A stretch of DNA of 64,000 nt from an uncultured Lachnospiraceae bacterium (GTDB taxonomy: Bacteria; Bacillota; Clostridia; Lachnospirales; Lachnospiraceae): NCBI GenBank assembly GCA_910589265.1, contig CAJUTQ010000039.1, positions 1 through 64,000 of the forward strand. Reading direction: 5' to 3'. The notes under the pieces were generated by a model. The model did no database searches, was not told the origin of the DNA, and was given only the letters and a program-made list of their open reading frames with translations. The position numbers and the translations under genes are program-made. Numbering within the stretch: the stretch's first letter is position 1; each line of letters opens with the position of its first letter. Below, piece after piece: positions 26,396 through 35,201 of this stretch.

Positions 26396-26908
26396 ATGCA
26401 AAAAAAAGTATTTCAATTGTTAGTGGATAATACATCTGGGGTGTTAAGCCGGATTTCTGGACTTTTCAGCCGTAGAGGCTATAACATTGAAAGTATTACT
26501 GCAGGAGTAACCGCTGACCCAAGGTTTACCCGAATTACTATAGTCACTTCTGGAGATGACGTTGTATTAGAGCAGATTGAAAAGCAAGTGGCAAAACTGG
26601 TGGATGTGCGAAACATTAAAGAGCTAAAGCCAGAAGCATCGGTATATCGGGAATTAATATTATTAAAGATAAAGGCAGGAGATACTGAGCGTCAAGGAGT
26701 CATATCCATAGCGGATATATTTCGGGCAAAGATTATTGACATAGCAAAGGATTCCCTCATTATTGAGTTGACTGGAAACCAAACAAAAATCGAAGCCTTT
26801 ATCGGCCTTTTAGAAGGCTATACAATATTGGAGCTGGCAAGGACAGGCATTGCAGGATTGACAAGGGGAAGCGCAGAAGTCATTTGGATTGACGAAGATG
26901 AAGGATGA
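26396..26908 (+). CDS. ilvN: Acetolactate synthase small subunit, second copy
   Basis: A 170-aa ACT-domain regulatory subunit starting FQLLVDNTSGVLSRISGLFSRRGYNIESITAG and ending ELARTGIAGLTRG. It is closer to the canonical IlvN/IlvH consensus than the first copy. AAAGGAGCAGGGG precedes ATG 26396, and ilvC follows 32 nt downstream, so the pair forms the classical ilvN-ilvC unit. A promoter could lie in the AT-rich 26325-26380 segment but no clear boxes were found. Confidence 0.94.
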   Translation: MQKKVFQLLVDNTSGVLSRISGLFSRRGYNIESITAGVTADPRFTRITIVTSGDDVVLEQIEKQVAKLVDVRNIKELKPEASVYRELILLKIKAGDTERQGVISIADIFRAKIIDIAKDSLIIELTGNQTKIEAFIGLLEGYTILELARTGIAGLTRGSAEVIWIDEDEG

Positions 26909-26940
26909 TAAGAACAATAAGATTTTAGGAGGAATAGAAA

Positions 26941-27951
26941 ATGGCACAAATTTATTATCAGGAAGATTGTAACCTTTCTATGTTAGAAGGAAAAACAATA
27001 GCAATTATTGGTTATGGAAGCCAGGGACATGCTCATGCCCTCAATGCAAAGGAATCAGGCTGTCATGTCATTGTTGGTCTGTACGAAGGCTCAAAATCTT
27101 GGGAAAGGGCAGAGGCTCAAGGATTGGAAGTGTACACAGCAGCAGAGGCAGCAAAAAAGGCAGACATTATTATGATTTTAATTAATGATGAAAAGCAGGC
27201 GAAGATGTACAAAGAGTCTGTAGAACCTAATTTAGAAGAAGGAAATATGCTAATGTTTGCCCATGGTTTTGCTATTCACTTTGGACAAATCATTCCTCCT
27301 AGCAATGTGGACGTTACAATGATTGCTCCCAAAGGGCCTGGACATACAGTGAGAAGTCAATATCAGGAAGGAAAGGGAGTACCTTGTCTCATTGCAGTTC
27401 ACCAGGATTTTAGTGGAAAAGCGACAGAGAAAGCGTTGGCTTACGCCTTAGCCATTGGAGGAGCAAGGGCCGGTGTTTTAAAGACAACCTTTCGGGAAGA
27501 GACAGAGACCGATTTATTTGGAGAGCAGGCAGTTCTTTGCGGTGGAGTAACTGCTCTAATGAAAGCAGGATTTGAGACATTGGTGGAAGCAGGTTATGAA
27601 CCAGAGAGCGCATATTTTGAATGTATACATGAAATGAAGCTCATTGTTGATTTAATCTTTCAAAGCGGATTTGAAGGCATGAGATATTCTATTTCCAATA
27701 CAGCGGAATATGGAGATTATATAACAGGCCCTAAAATTGTGACAGAAGAGACAAAAAAAGCCATGAAACAAGTTCTAAAAGATATTCAGGAGGGAACTTT
27801 TGCAAGAAATTGGCTTTTGGAAAATCAAGTAGGATGCCCTAACTTTATGGCAAAGAGAAAACAGGAAGCTTCTCACCAGCTGGAAGAAGTAGGAAAAGAA
27901 CTGCGGAAGTTGTATAGTTGGAATAATGAAAATAAATTATTAGATAATTGA
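26941..27951 (+). CDS. ilvC: Ketol-acid reductoisomerase (class I)
   Basis: A 336-aa class I KARI. The Rossmann motif IGYGSQGHAHALN is at residues 24-36, the cofactor loop reads YEGSKSW (serines fitting NADPH), and the catalytic core includes DLFGEQAVLCGG and ECIHEMKLIVDLI with metal-binding acidic residues. It isomerises and reduces acetolactate or acetohydroxybutyrate. TAGGAGGA 7 nt upstream fixes ATG 26941. A strong terminator follows, closing the branched-chain block; ilvD and leu genes are not in the window. Confidence 0.96.
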   Translation: MAQIYYQEDCNLSMLEGKTIAIIGYGSQGHAHALNAKESGCHVIVGLYEGSKSWERAEAQGLEVYTAAEAAKKADIIMILINDEKQAKMYKESVEPNLEEGNMLMFAHGFAIHFGQIIPPSNVDVTMIAPKGPGHTVRSQYQEGKGVPCLIAVHQDFSGKATEKALAYALAIGGARAGVLKTTFREETETDLFGEQAVLCGGVTALMKAGFETLVEAGYEPESAYFECIHEMKLIVDLIFQSGFEGMRYSISNTAEYGDYITGPKIVTEETKKAMKQVLKDIQEGTFARNWLLENQVGCPNFMAKRKQEASHQLEEVGKELRKLYSWNNENKLLDN

Positions 27952-27994
27952 GAAAAGACAAAATAAAAACAGGGTAACTGCATACAAAGTGCAG

Positions 27995-28037
27995 AAAAGG
28001 ACAAACAAGGTGTCGTTCTTCCTTGTTTGTCCTTTTT
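27995..28037 (+). terminator. Strong terminator after ilvC
   Basis: A 15-bp perfect stem, AAAGGACAAACAAGG (27996-28010) with its complement at 28021-28035, encloses a 10-nt loop and is followed by TTC after a T-run within the arm. Confidence 0.92.
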
Positions 28038-28084
28038 CTGTTGTACATAAAGGCTTTAGGAAAAAAAGAGAAAGGGGTGAAAGG

Positions 28085-28777
28085 ATGAGGTCAAAGGCAA
28101 TCATGAAAATAAGTGTGGATATACTTATGACCTTGGGGCTGCTTTTTGTATCAGGCTATCAGCTTTGGGGTGAGACTGCTCATGAGTGGGTGGGGGCAGG
28201 TCTCTTTGTCTTGTTTATCGTCCATCATTTACTAAATTTGAACTGGCATAAAAATCTGTTTCACGCTAGATATACACCTATGAGAATATTCCAGCTTATA
28301 GTGGATCTTCTTGTCCTTGGGGGAATGCTCATACAAATGTATAGCGGGATAGTTTTGTCCAGATATGTATTTGATTTTTTGTCTATCCAAAAAGGGCTAG
28401 CGTCTGCAAGACGTCTGCACATCCTCGGGGCCTATTGGGGGATTTTGTTGATGAGCCTGCACATTGGTCTCCATTGGAATAGTATACTTCGTATGATATA
28501 TAAGGGAATGAAGATTGACAATACCGCAAAACGCAGAACAGGGATTTATGTCTGTATAGGGCTTTTGATTGCAGGATATGGGGTGGCTGTATTTGTAAAA
28601 CGTAACTTTCTTACCTACATGTTTTTAAAAAGTGAGTTTGTATTTCTTGATTACAGTGAATCGGCAGTTCTCTTTTATATAGATTATCTGGCACTTATGG
28701 GGCTTTGTATTTTTGCTTCTCATTATATGTCTAAATTATGTCAGAGATTATCCAAGGGTAGAGGGATAAAGAAATGA
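28085..28777 (+). CDS. DUF4405 membrane protein (cytochrome b-like)
   Basis: A 230-aa protein with about six membrane segments. Histidines placed within or next to them (FIVHHLLNLNWHKN, RRLHILGAYWG, SLHIGLHWN) resemble the haem-ligating pattern of the DUF4405/cytochrome b561-like families, suggesting a quinone or haem-linked membrane redox role. AAAGGGGTG precedes ATG 28085; the frame is open from 27989 through the terminator but that part is not coding. No redox partner gene is adjacent. The function remains uncertain. Confidence 0.75.
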   Translation: MRSKAIMKISVDILMTLGLLFVSGYQLWGETAHEWVGAGLFVLFIVHHLLNLNWHKNLFHARYTPMRIFQLIVDLLVLGGMLIQMYSGIVLSRYVFDFLSIQKGLASARRLHILGAYWGILLMSLHIGLHWNSILRMIYKGMKIDNTAKRRTGIYVCIGLLIAGYGVAVFVKRNFLTYMFLKSEFVFLDYSESAVLFYIDYLALMGLCIFASHYMSKLCQRLSKGRGIKK

Positions 28778-28866
28778 AAGGAAGCAGTAAGATTGCCCTA
28801 AACATACTGTCTTTTGGGCTGAGAGAGCATAAGGAAAGTTTTGCAGGTTTATATAGGAATGGTTAA
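28774..28866 (+). CDS. Possible 30-aa ORF coupled by ATGA overlap
   Basis: The ATG overlaps the stop of the DUF4405 gene (ATGA at 28774-28777) and the frame ends at 28864-28866. The peptide, starting MKGSSKIALNILSFGL, is basic and amphipathic and has no recognised family. It may be a micro-protein or the truncated start of a lost gene. Evidence is only the overlap. Confidence 0.25.
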   Translation: MKGSSKIALNILSFGLREHKESFAGLYRNG

Positions 28867-28977
28867 GTAAAAAGTTAGAGAGAACCTTTCCAAATAAAGA
28901 AAAAAATAAGCAAAAGCTTTTTTCATGGGAACTATATTTCTCTAAATTTGTTCCATAAAAAAATTTCCAAATCTATA

Positions 28978-29008
28978 TTGACTAGACAGTTACTGTATCA
29001 TTTATGAT
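28978..29008 (+). promoter_or_regulatory. Promoter with TetR-like operator before the hydrolase gene
   Basis: TTGACT (28978-28983) and TATGAT (29003-29008) form a promoter with a 19-nt spacer. Inside the spacer lies ACAGT-T-ACTGT (28986-28996), a perfect 11-bp dyad of the kind bound by TetR-family repressors. A second dyad TATCAT-TT-ATGATA overlaps the -10. No TetR gene is adjacent. Confidence 0.55.
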
Positions 29009-29052
29009 AAGGAGGAAACGAAAAAGGACAAATGTAAAGGAGAAAATGTTCA

Positions 29053-30228
29053 ATGAAAAAGAGAAAGAAAAGAGGTATTCTTGTTGGCGCTGTTGTTATA
29101 TTTGGGGCTTGCTTTGGAAAGAAAATAAAGCATCTTTATATTTCTCTAAATAGTTTCAAGGATGAAAATCTGGCATACACATTTCAGCACACTCCAGAAA
29201 TACAGCCAACGAAAAAAATTAGCAAGGGAGAAAATACATTCCAGTTTTTAAAAGAAGAAAATATTGTCTTGTCAGATGGATTTTCCTTTGAAGATGTATA
29301 TTATCCTTTTGAAAAATTTATGGAAGACACGAAAACTTCTGCAATGCTGGTTATAAAGGATGACATTATCAAATACGAAAAATACTTTTTTGGAGGGGAT
29401 GAACATACTTTGTTTTCTTCCAATTCTATGGGAAAGTCCTTTGTGTCAGCGTTAATGGGAATTGCAATATCCCAGGGATACATAGGGAGCGTGGAAGAGC
29501 CTATTGGGAAGTACATCAAAGAATTTATAGGCACAGAGCTGGAAAACATTCCAATAAAAGCATGTCTACAGATGGCTTCTGGAATTGATTTTGATGAAGA
29601 TAGGGATATGAGTGGCTTTTCTTTGCGTACATTGATGGGAAGTCCTGCCATGAAGGTCATTTCAAAATATGGGGTGCAGGAGGAACCATTTACATATAGA
29701 AGGTATTTGAGCATTAACACGGAAATCTTAGGGCAGGTCATTACCAATGCTACAGGGCAAAGTCTTGGGGAATATATGGAGAAAAATCTTTGGAAAAAGA
29801 TAGATCCAGACAAGGATGCCTATTGGACATTAAGCAACGAGACAGAACTTGCCATGGGGGGATTAAGCGTTTCTCTCAGGGACTACGCTCGTTTTGCCAG
29901 ACTGTATTTGAATGAAGGAAACTACAATGGGAAGCAGATTCTTGAAAAGGAATGGATAGAAGACACCATGGATATTCATGCTAAATACTCCAAACCAGGA
30001 GCAAACCAAGATGATAATAATGCCATTGGATATGGATATCAGTGGTGGATACCAGAAGGGAATCAAGGGGAATTTATGGCAATTGGGGTTTACGGACAAT
30101 GGATTTATGTGAATCCATCCAATAATGTAATCATTGTAAAAACCAGTGCAGATCCAAATTTTACACAAAAGGGATATGAATTAAAACATGTGGAATTTTT
30201 TAGGGAGATTGCAAAGAAGATTTCGTAA
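29053..30228 (+). CDS. Class C beta-lactamase-like serine hydrolase
   Basis: A 391-aa protein with an N-terminal basic tail and one hydrophobic anchor (residues about 9-22). The nucleophile motif is SMGKS (SxxK), the second motif is YLSIN in the RRYLSINTEILGQ segment, and AIGYGYQWW occupies the region near the third motif, as in esterase/NylB-type members. Such proteins include peptidases, esterases and 6-aminohexanoate-dimer hydrolase; true beta-lactamase activity is not implied. AAAGGAG supports ATG 29053. The operator-like dyad upstream suggests inducible expression. Confidence 0.85.
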   Translation: MKKRKKRGILVGAVVIFGACFGKKIKHLYISLNSFKDENLAYTFQHTPEIQPTKKISKGENTFQFLKEENIVLSDGFSFEDVYYPFEKFMEDTKTSAMLVIKDDIIKYEKYFFGGDEHTLFSSNSMGKSFVSALMGIAISQGYIGSVEEPIGKYIKEFIGTELENIPIKACLQMASGIDFDEDRDMSGFSLRTLMGSPAMKVISKYGVQEEPFTYRRYLSINTEILGQVITNATGQSLGEYMEKNLWKKIDPDKDAYWTLSNETELAMGGLSVSLRDYARFARLYLNEGNYNGKQILEKEWIEDTMDIHAKYSKPGANQDDNNAIGYGYQWWIPEGNQGEFMAIGVYGQWIYVNPSNNVIIVKTSADPNFTQKGYELKHVEFFREIAKKIS

Positions 30229-30302
30229 AAGAAATGGGGGATTTTGGCATTTGTGGCTCTTATCTTTCCTGACCAAAAGGTTTTTTCCCTATACTGTGCA
30301 AT

Positions 30303-30339
30303 AAAAAGAATCTGCCCATATACAGACAGATTCTTTTTT
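30303..30339 (+). terminator. Bidirectional terminator between convergent genes
   Basis: AAAAAGAATCTG (30303-30314) pairs with CAGATTCTTTTT (30327-30338) around a 12-nt loop. A-run and T-run flank it, so it can stop the hydrolase from the left and the minus-strand giant gene from the right. Confidence 0.88.
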
Positions 30340-30353
30340 CTTTGTAAAAAATT

Positions 30354-33300
30354 TTAGGAAGGAAGTCTTAAATTTTTGTGGGCAGTGGAAAGCATAAGCT
30401 TAATACGGTTCAACTGATTTACCTCACTGGCTCCAGGATCATAATCAATGGCCACAATATTAGAAAGGGGATATTGTCTTCTAAGCTCTTTGATAACTCC
30501 TTTTCCTACAACATGGTTGGGCAGGCAGCCAAAAGGCTGGGCACATACAATATTATTGGTGCCATTATGAATTAATTCCAACATTTCTCCTGTTAAAAAC
30601 CAGCCTTCCCCTGTTTGGTTTCCAATAGAGACAATGGAAGAAGCATGTTTTGCAAGCTCTTCAATAGGGGTAGGGGGAGTAAAACGCCGGCTTCTTTGGA
30701 ATTCTTTCCTTGCAGCCCCTCGAAATAGTTCCATGGCCTTTATCCCCAACTTGGCATTACGGGCAGTAGATTTGCTTTCTCCTAGCTTTTCTGCCTTATA
30801 TACTTGATTATAGAAGCAATAGAACATAAAGTCTAACAAATCTGGAACAACGGCCTCGGCTCCTTCTGCTTCCAGTAAGTCTACCAAGTAATTATTTGCT
30901 GAGGGGAGGAATTTCACTAAAATTTCCCCCACAATGCCCACCTTTGGCTTTTCCACATCGACTATGGGCAGATTATCAAAATCTCGAATGATTTCTTTAC
31001 AAAGTCTTTGATAGGTTAAGTAGTTAGGGTGTTTGCTTCCAACAAATTCTTTACATTTTTTTGCCCATTTTTTGTGGAGACGGTTGGCAGAACCTGGTTC
31101 TGCCTCATAGGGTCTTACCCGGTAGAGACATCGAAGGAAAATATCCCCAAATTCTACAGCATACAGTGCCCTAAGGAGGAGGAGAGGAGTGATTTTAAAC
31201 CCTGGATTTCCTTCCAGTCCTGACATATTAATGGAAATGACAGGGATTTGTTCTAATCCAGCCTTTTCCAAAGCTCTTCGGATGAAACCAATGTAATTGG
31301 TAGCGCGGCAGCCTCCCCCTGTCTGGGAGATGACAACGGCTATTTTATTTACATCATACTCTCCTGAAAGAATTGCCTGCATAATCTGGCCTACTACCAT
31401 GAGAGAGGGATAACAGGCGTCATTATTTACATATTTTAATCCAACGTCCACAGCACTCTTATTATCATTGGGAAGAATGACAAGCCGATAACCTCCTGCG
31501 ATAAATGCTTCCTTTAATATATCAAAGTGAATAGGAGACATTTGAGGACAGAGTATTGTATACTCCTTTCGCATTTCTTCTGTAAAGATTACTCTTTGGT
31601 AGGCCGTAGATTTTAACTCTCTTTCTATTCCTCTTTCTTCCCGAACTCGAATGGCCGATAGGAGAGAGCGGATGCGAATTCTGGCAGCTCCTAAATTATT
31701 CACCTCATCAATTTTTAAGCAAGTATAAATTTTGCCTGAAGAGGACAAAATATCATGGACTTCATCAGCAGTGACAGCGTCTAATCCGCAGCCAAAGGAA
31801 TTTAACTGTATTAAATCTAAATAGTCTTTTGTTTTCACATAATTAGCAGCTGCATAAAGTCTGGAATGGTACATCCACTGATCCGATACAAGGAGGGGGC
31901 CTTCCACAGGAGCTAAATGGGAAATGGAATCTTCTGTCAGTACAGGAATGTCATAGGAGGTAATAAGTTCAGGAATGCCATGGTGAATTTCAGGATCTAT
32001 GTGGTAAGGGCGTCCAGCAAGGACAATTCCCCTTTTCCCTGTTTCTTCTAAATAGGCGAGAACTTCTTCTCCTTTTTTTTGCATGTCTTTTCTGGCTCTG
32101 TCCATTTCTTCCCAGCCATGCTTGGCAGCTTTTGTTATTTCCTTTGGGTTTAACTCTGGAAATTCTTCAATCAGTCCTTTTGTCACAATGGAAAGATTTT
32201 TAAAGGAAAGGAAGGGATTGCGAAAGACGACTTCTCCTTTTCCTATTTCTTCCACATTGTTTTTTATATTTTCTGGATAGGATGTGACAATAGGGCAGTT
32301 ATAATGGTTATTGGCATTTTCAAATTCCTGGCGTTCATAAAAAAGAGAAGGATAGAAGATAAAATCAACGTTCTGTTTCATAAGCCAGGCTATATGGCCA
32401 TGTACCAGCTTGGCAGGATAGCATTCTGACTCGCTGGGAATAGATTCAATTCCTAGCTCATAAATTTTTCGATTAGAGCTAGGGGACAAAAGGACTTGAT
32501 AATTTAAGTCTGTAAAAAAAGTAAACCAGAAGGGATAGTTTTCATACATATTTAAAACTCTCGGTATTCCTATGCGGCCTCGAAATCCTTCATGGGCAGG
32601 GAGGGGTTCATAGGAAAACATTCTTTCCAGTTTATATTCAAATAGATTGGGCACCTGGGCTTTGGATTTTTCTTTTCCAATACCCCTCTCACAACGGTTT
32701 CCTGAGATATACTGCCTTCCACCTGAAAAACGGTTCACGGTTAGTCGGCAGTAGTTGGTACAGCCTTTACACTTTGTCATTGTTGTTTGAAAGGCGAGGT
32801 TATTAATTTTATCAATAGAAAGCATAGTGGTCTCTGCTTTATTTGTCTCGTGGCGTTCCCTGGCAATGAGGGCAGCTCCGAAAGCTCCCATAATTCCAGC
32901 AATATCTGGGCGGATTGCCTCACAGTCTGCAATTTTTTCAAAGCTCCTTAAGACGGCATCATTATAAAAGGTTCCCCCTTGGACGACAATCTGTCTGCCC
33001 AGTTCAGCAGCACTGGAAACTTTTATTACTTTAAACAAGGCATTTTTTATAACCGAATAGGCAAGCCCTGCAGAAATGTCAGCCACTGCAGCTCCTTCTT
33101 TTTGGGCCTGCTTTACTTTGGAATTCATAAAAACTGTGCAGCGAGTTCCAAGATCAATGGGATGCTTGGCAAATAAAGCAGCTTTTGCAAAGTCCTCAAC
33201 GGTATAATTTAAAGATTTTGCAAAGGTTTCAATAAAGGAACCACAGCCAGAGGAACAGGCTTCATTCAGCTGAACACTGTCTACAGTTCCATCTTTGATT

Positions 33301-34592
33301 TTAATACATTTCATGTCCTGTCCCCCAATGTCTAGTATACAATCGACAGAGGGGTTAAAGAAAGCAGCGGCATAATAGTGGGCAACGGTTTCTACCTCTC
33401 CCTCATCTAATAAGAGGGCGGATTTTATTAATGCCTCTCCATAACCTGTAGAACAGGAGCGGACAATTTTCGCACTGGGAGGAAGAAGGCTGTAGATTTC
33501 TTGAATGGAGGCAATGGTCGTAGCCAGAGGGCTTCCATTATTGTTGCTATAAAAAGAGTACAGCAAAGAACCATCTTCTCCTACAAGGGCAATTTTTGTT
33601 GTAGTTGATCCAGCATCAATGCCTAAAAAGCAGTTTCCTTCATAGGTTGCCAAATCTTTTGTGGCAACAAGATGGGAATTGTGACGCTCCTCAAAAGCTT
33701 GAAATTCTTCCTTTGAAGCAAAGAGGGGTTCCATACGTTCCACTTCGATCTCCATTTGGATGTGAGAAGAGAGTTTCTCCACCATAGTATGTAAGTCACA
33801 AATATTATCCTGTTTATAATTTAGTGCAGAGCCAATAGCAGCAAAAAGGTGTGAGTTGTCTGGGGAAACAATGTGCTCTTCATCTAATTGTAATGTGCGA
33901 ATAAAGGTTGCTTTTAGTTCAGACAGAAAATGAAGGGGTCCACCTAAAAAGGCTACATGGCCTCGAATGGGCTTTCCGCAAGCAAGACCGCTAATTGTTT
34001 GATTCACAACAGCTTGAAAAATGGAGGCAGAAAGATCTTCTTTTGTAGCTCCTTCATTAATTAAAGGCTGAATATCTGTCTTTGCAAAAACACCGCAGCG
34101 AGCTGCGATATCATAAAGGGATTGATAATTTTTGGCATATTCATTTAAACCAGACGCATTCGTTTGGAGCAGGGAGGCCATTTGATCAATGAAAGATCCC
34201 GTCCCACCAGCACATATGCCGTTCATACGCTGCTCTACATTTCCTCCCTCAAAATATATAATTTTTGCATCCTCTCCTCCTAGTTCAATGGCCACATCTG
34301 TTTGAGGAGCATAGTCTGAAAGGGCGGTAGAAACAGCAATAACTTCTTGTACAAAAGGAACCTCTAAATGGTTGGCCAGTGTAAGCCCTCCAGACCCGGT
34401 AATCATAGGATGAATCGAAAGGTTACCTAATTTTTCGTAAGCTTTCTTCAATAAATGGGATAAGGTTTCCCGGATATTTGCAAAATGTCTCTCATAATCA
34501 GAGAAGAGTATGTGATGTTCTTGGTCTATGATAGCAATTTTTACAGTTGTAGAACCAATATCAATGCCAAGAGCATAAAATTGCTTATTCAT
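30354..34592 (-). CDS. Giant 2-hydroxyacyl-CoA dehydratase activase-like fusion
   Basis: At 1,412 aa this fuses two ASKHA ATPase modules of the BadF/BcrA/HgdC activase type (first: GIDIGSTTVKIAI and CAGGTGSF; second, from about residue 320: GIDAGSTTTKIAL and CSSGCGSF, whose cysteine fits the [4Fe-4S] site). A DUF2229 module with IGIPRVLNMYENYPFW (about residues 675-690) and a C-terminal region like the dehydratase D component follow. The architecture is common in Clostridia and lacks an assigned reaction; by family it may use ATP to drive a low-potential electron into a radical dehydratase or reductase. AGGAAG precedes the ATG on the minus strand. It stands alone as a single-gene unit. Confidence 0.9.
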   Translation of the reverse strand: MNKQFYALGIDIGSTTVKIAIIDQEHHILFSDYERHFANIRETLSHLLKKAYEKLGNLSIHPMITGSGGLTLANHLEVPFVQEVIAVSTALSDYAPQTDVAIELGGEDAKIIYFEGGNVEQRMNGICAGGTGSFIDQMASLLQTNASGLNEYAKNYQSLYDIAARCGVFAKTDIQPLINEGATKEDLSASIFQAVVNQTISGLACGKPIRGHVAFLGGPLHFLSELKATFIRTLQLDEEHIVSPDNSHLFAAIGSALNYKQDNICDLHTMVEKLSSHIQMEIEVERMEPLFASKEEFQAFEERHNSHLVATKDLATYEGNCFLGIDAGSTTTKIALVGEDGSLLYSFYSNNNGSPLATTIASIQEIYSLLPPSAKIVRSCSTGYGEALIKSALLLDEGEVETVAHYYAAAFFNPSVDCILDIGGQDMKCIKIKDGTVDSVQLNEACSSGCGSFIETFAKSLNYTVEDFAKAALFAKHPIDLGTRCTVFMNSKVKQAQKEGAAVADISAGLAYSVIKNALFKVIKVSSAAELGRQIVVQGGTFYNDAVLRSFEKIADCEAIRPDIAGIMGAFGAALIARERHETNKAETTMLSIDKINNLAFQTTMTKCKGCTNYCRLTVNRFSGGRQYISGNRCERGIGKEKSKAQVPNLFEYKLERMFSYEPLPAHEGFRGRIGIPRVLNMYENYPFWFTFFTDLNYQVLLSPSSNRKIYELGIESIPSESECYPAKLVHGHIAWLMKQNVDFIFYPSLFYERQEFENANNHYNCPIVTSYPENIKNNVEEIGKGEVVFRNPFLSFKNLSIVTKGLIEEFPELNPKEITKAAKHGWEEMDRARKDMQKKGEEVLAYLEETGKRGIVLAGRPYHIDPEIHHGIPELITSYDIPVLTEDSISHLAPVEGPLLVSDQWMYHSRLYAAANYVKTKDYLDLIQLNSFGCGLDAVTADEVHDILSSSGKIYTCLKIDEVNNLGAARIRIRSLLSAIRVREERGIERELKSTAYQRVIFTEEMRKEYTILCPQMSPIHFDILKEAFIAGGYRLVILPNDNKSAVDVGLKYVNNDACYPSLMVVGQIMQAILSGEYDVNKIAVVISQTGGGCRATNYIGFIRRALEKAGLEQIPVISINMSGLEGNPGFKITPLLLLRALYAVEFGDIFLRCLYRVRPYEAEPGSANRLHKKWAKKCKEFVGSKHPNYLTYQRLCKEIIRDFDNLPIVDVEKPKVGIVGEILVKFLPSANNYLVDLLEAEGAEAVVPDLLDFMFYCFYNQVYKAEKLGESKSTARNAKLGIKAMELFRGAARKEFQRSRRFTPPTPIEELAKHASSIVSIGNQTGEGWFLTGEMLELIHNGTNNIVCAQPFGCLPNHVVGKGVIKELRRQYPLSNIVAIDYDPGASEVNQLNRIKLMLSTAHKNLRLPS

Positions 34593-34650
34593 AAATATTA
34601 CTTCCTTTTCTAGGTTGATATTTTTTTCGTCATGTTAGACAACAACGTAC

Positions 34651-34679
34651 ATTATACGACAGGGGGGTGAAAAGTGCAA
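34651..34679 (-). promoter_or_regulatory. Promoter of the giant activase gene
   Basis: Read on the minus strand, TTGCAC (34679-34674), a 17-nt spacer and TATAAT (34656-34651). It lies about 60 nt before the start codon and diverges from the XRE gene promoter. Confidence 0.75.
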
Positions 34680-34696
34680 TGGATTTTCAAAAAAGG

Positions 34697-34725
34697 TTGA
34701 CAATAATAGTATGGGATGATATTTT
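34697..34725 (+). promoter_or_regulatory. Promoter of the XRE regulator
   Basis: TTGACA (34697-34702), a 17-nt spacer and TATTTT (34720-34725) with an extended TGA before the -10. It is divergent from the minus-strand promoter at 34651. Confidence 0.65.
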
Positions 34726-34763
34726 GGATTTGTATAGTTTCATGGTCATTTTGACAAGCTAGC

Positions 34764-34778
34764 TAGTCATAATGACTA
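34764..34778 (+). promoter_or_regulatory. Operator-like dyad upstream of the XRE gene
   Basis: TAGTCAT-A-ATGACTA is a perfect 7-bp inverted repeat with a one-base centre. A related TCATTTTGAC lies 20 nt upstream and the palindrome AGCTAGCT overlaps it. Its place between promoter and start suggests autoregulation by the XRE protein. Confidence 0.5.
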
Positions 34779-34832
34779 CTCTATTTGTCTGTTAAATTTC
34801 TGCAAAGAATTTTATGGAAGGAGAGGAAATCC

Positions 34833-35036
34833 ATGCCTCTTGATAATCATTTAAAAGAATATAGAGCTAGATTTTCTTTGAGCCAGGAGAGATTAGGAGA
34901 GCTGACAGGTGTGTCCAGACAAACGATCAGTCTCATTGAACGGGGAATAGATGTTCCTTCTGTTATACTCGCTCTAAAAATAGCGAAAGCCCTGGAAGCT
35001 AAAGTAGAGGATTTGTTTCAATATAAGGCTGAATAA
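34833..35036 (+). CDS. XRE/Cro-type helix-turn-helix regulator (67 aa)
   Basis: The whole protein is one HTH domain, with LSQERLGELTGVSRQTISLIERG forming helices 2-3 and a short C-terminal helix (KVEDLFQYKAE). It matches the YgzD/XRE type of stand-alone regulator that often controls its neighbour. AAGGAGAGG 8 nt upstream decides ATG 34833; the upstream frame from 34785 has no site. It precedes a rhomboid-like gene and is probably autoregulated through the dyad at 34764. Confidence 0.92.
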   Translation: MPLDNHLKEYRARFSLSQERLGELTGVSRQTISLIERGIDVPSVILALKIAKALEAKVEDLFQYKAE

Positions 35037-35131
35037 GTAAAACAGAGGTCAAAAGGGAAGGGCTTATGTCATACACTTTAAAAATATATTCCTTAAGATT
35101 TAATATATGCTAGGGAGGCAAAAGCATTTAC

Positions 35132-35160
35132 TTGTCATACTCTAAAAGTAATGGTAAAAT
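35132..35160 (+). promoter_or_regulatory. Promoter of the rhomboid-like gene
   Basis: TTGTCA (35132-35137), a 17-nt spacer and TAAAAT (35155-35160), about 40 nt before the start codon. Confidence 0.6.
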
Positions 35161-35201
35161 AGATGGAATAAAAAAGTTTGAGAAATAAACGAGGTGTTGG
35201 A

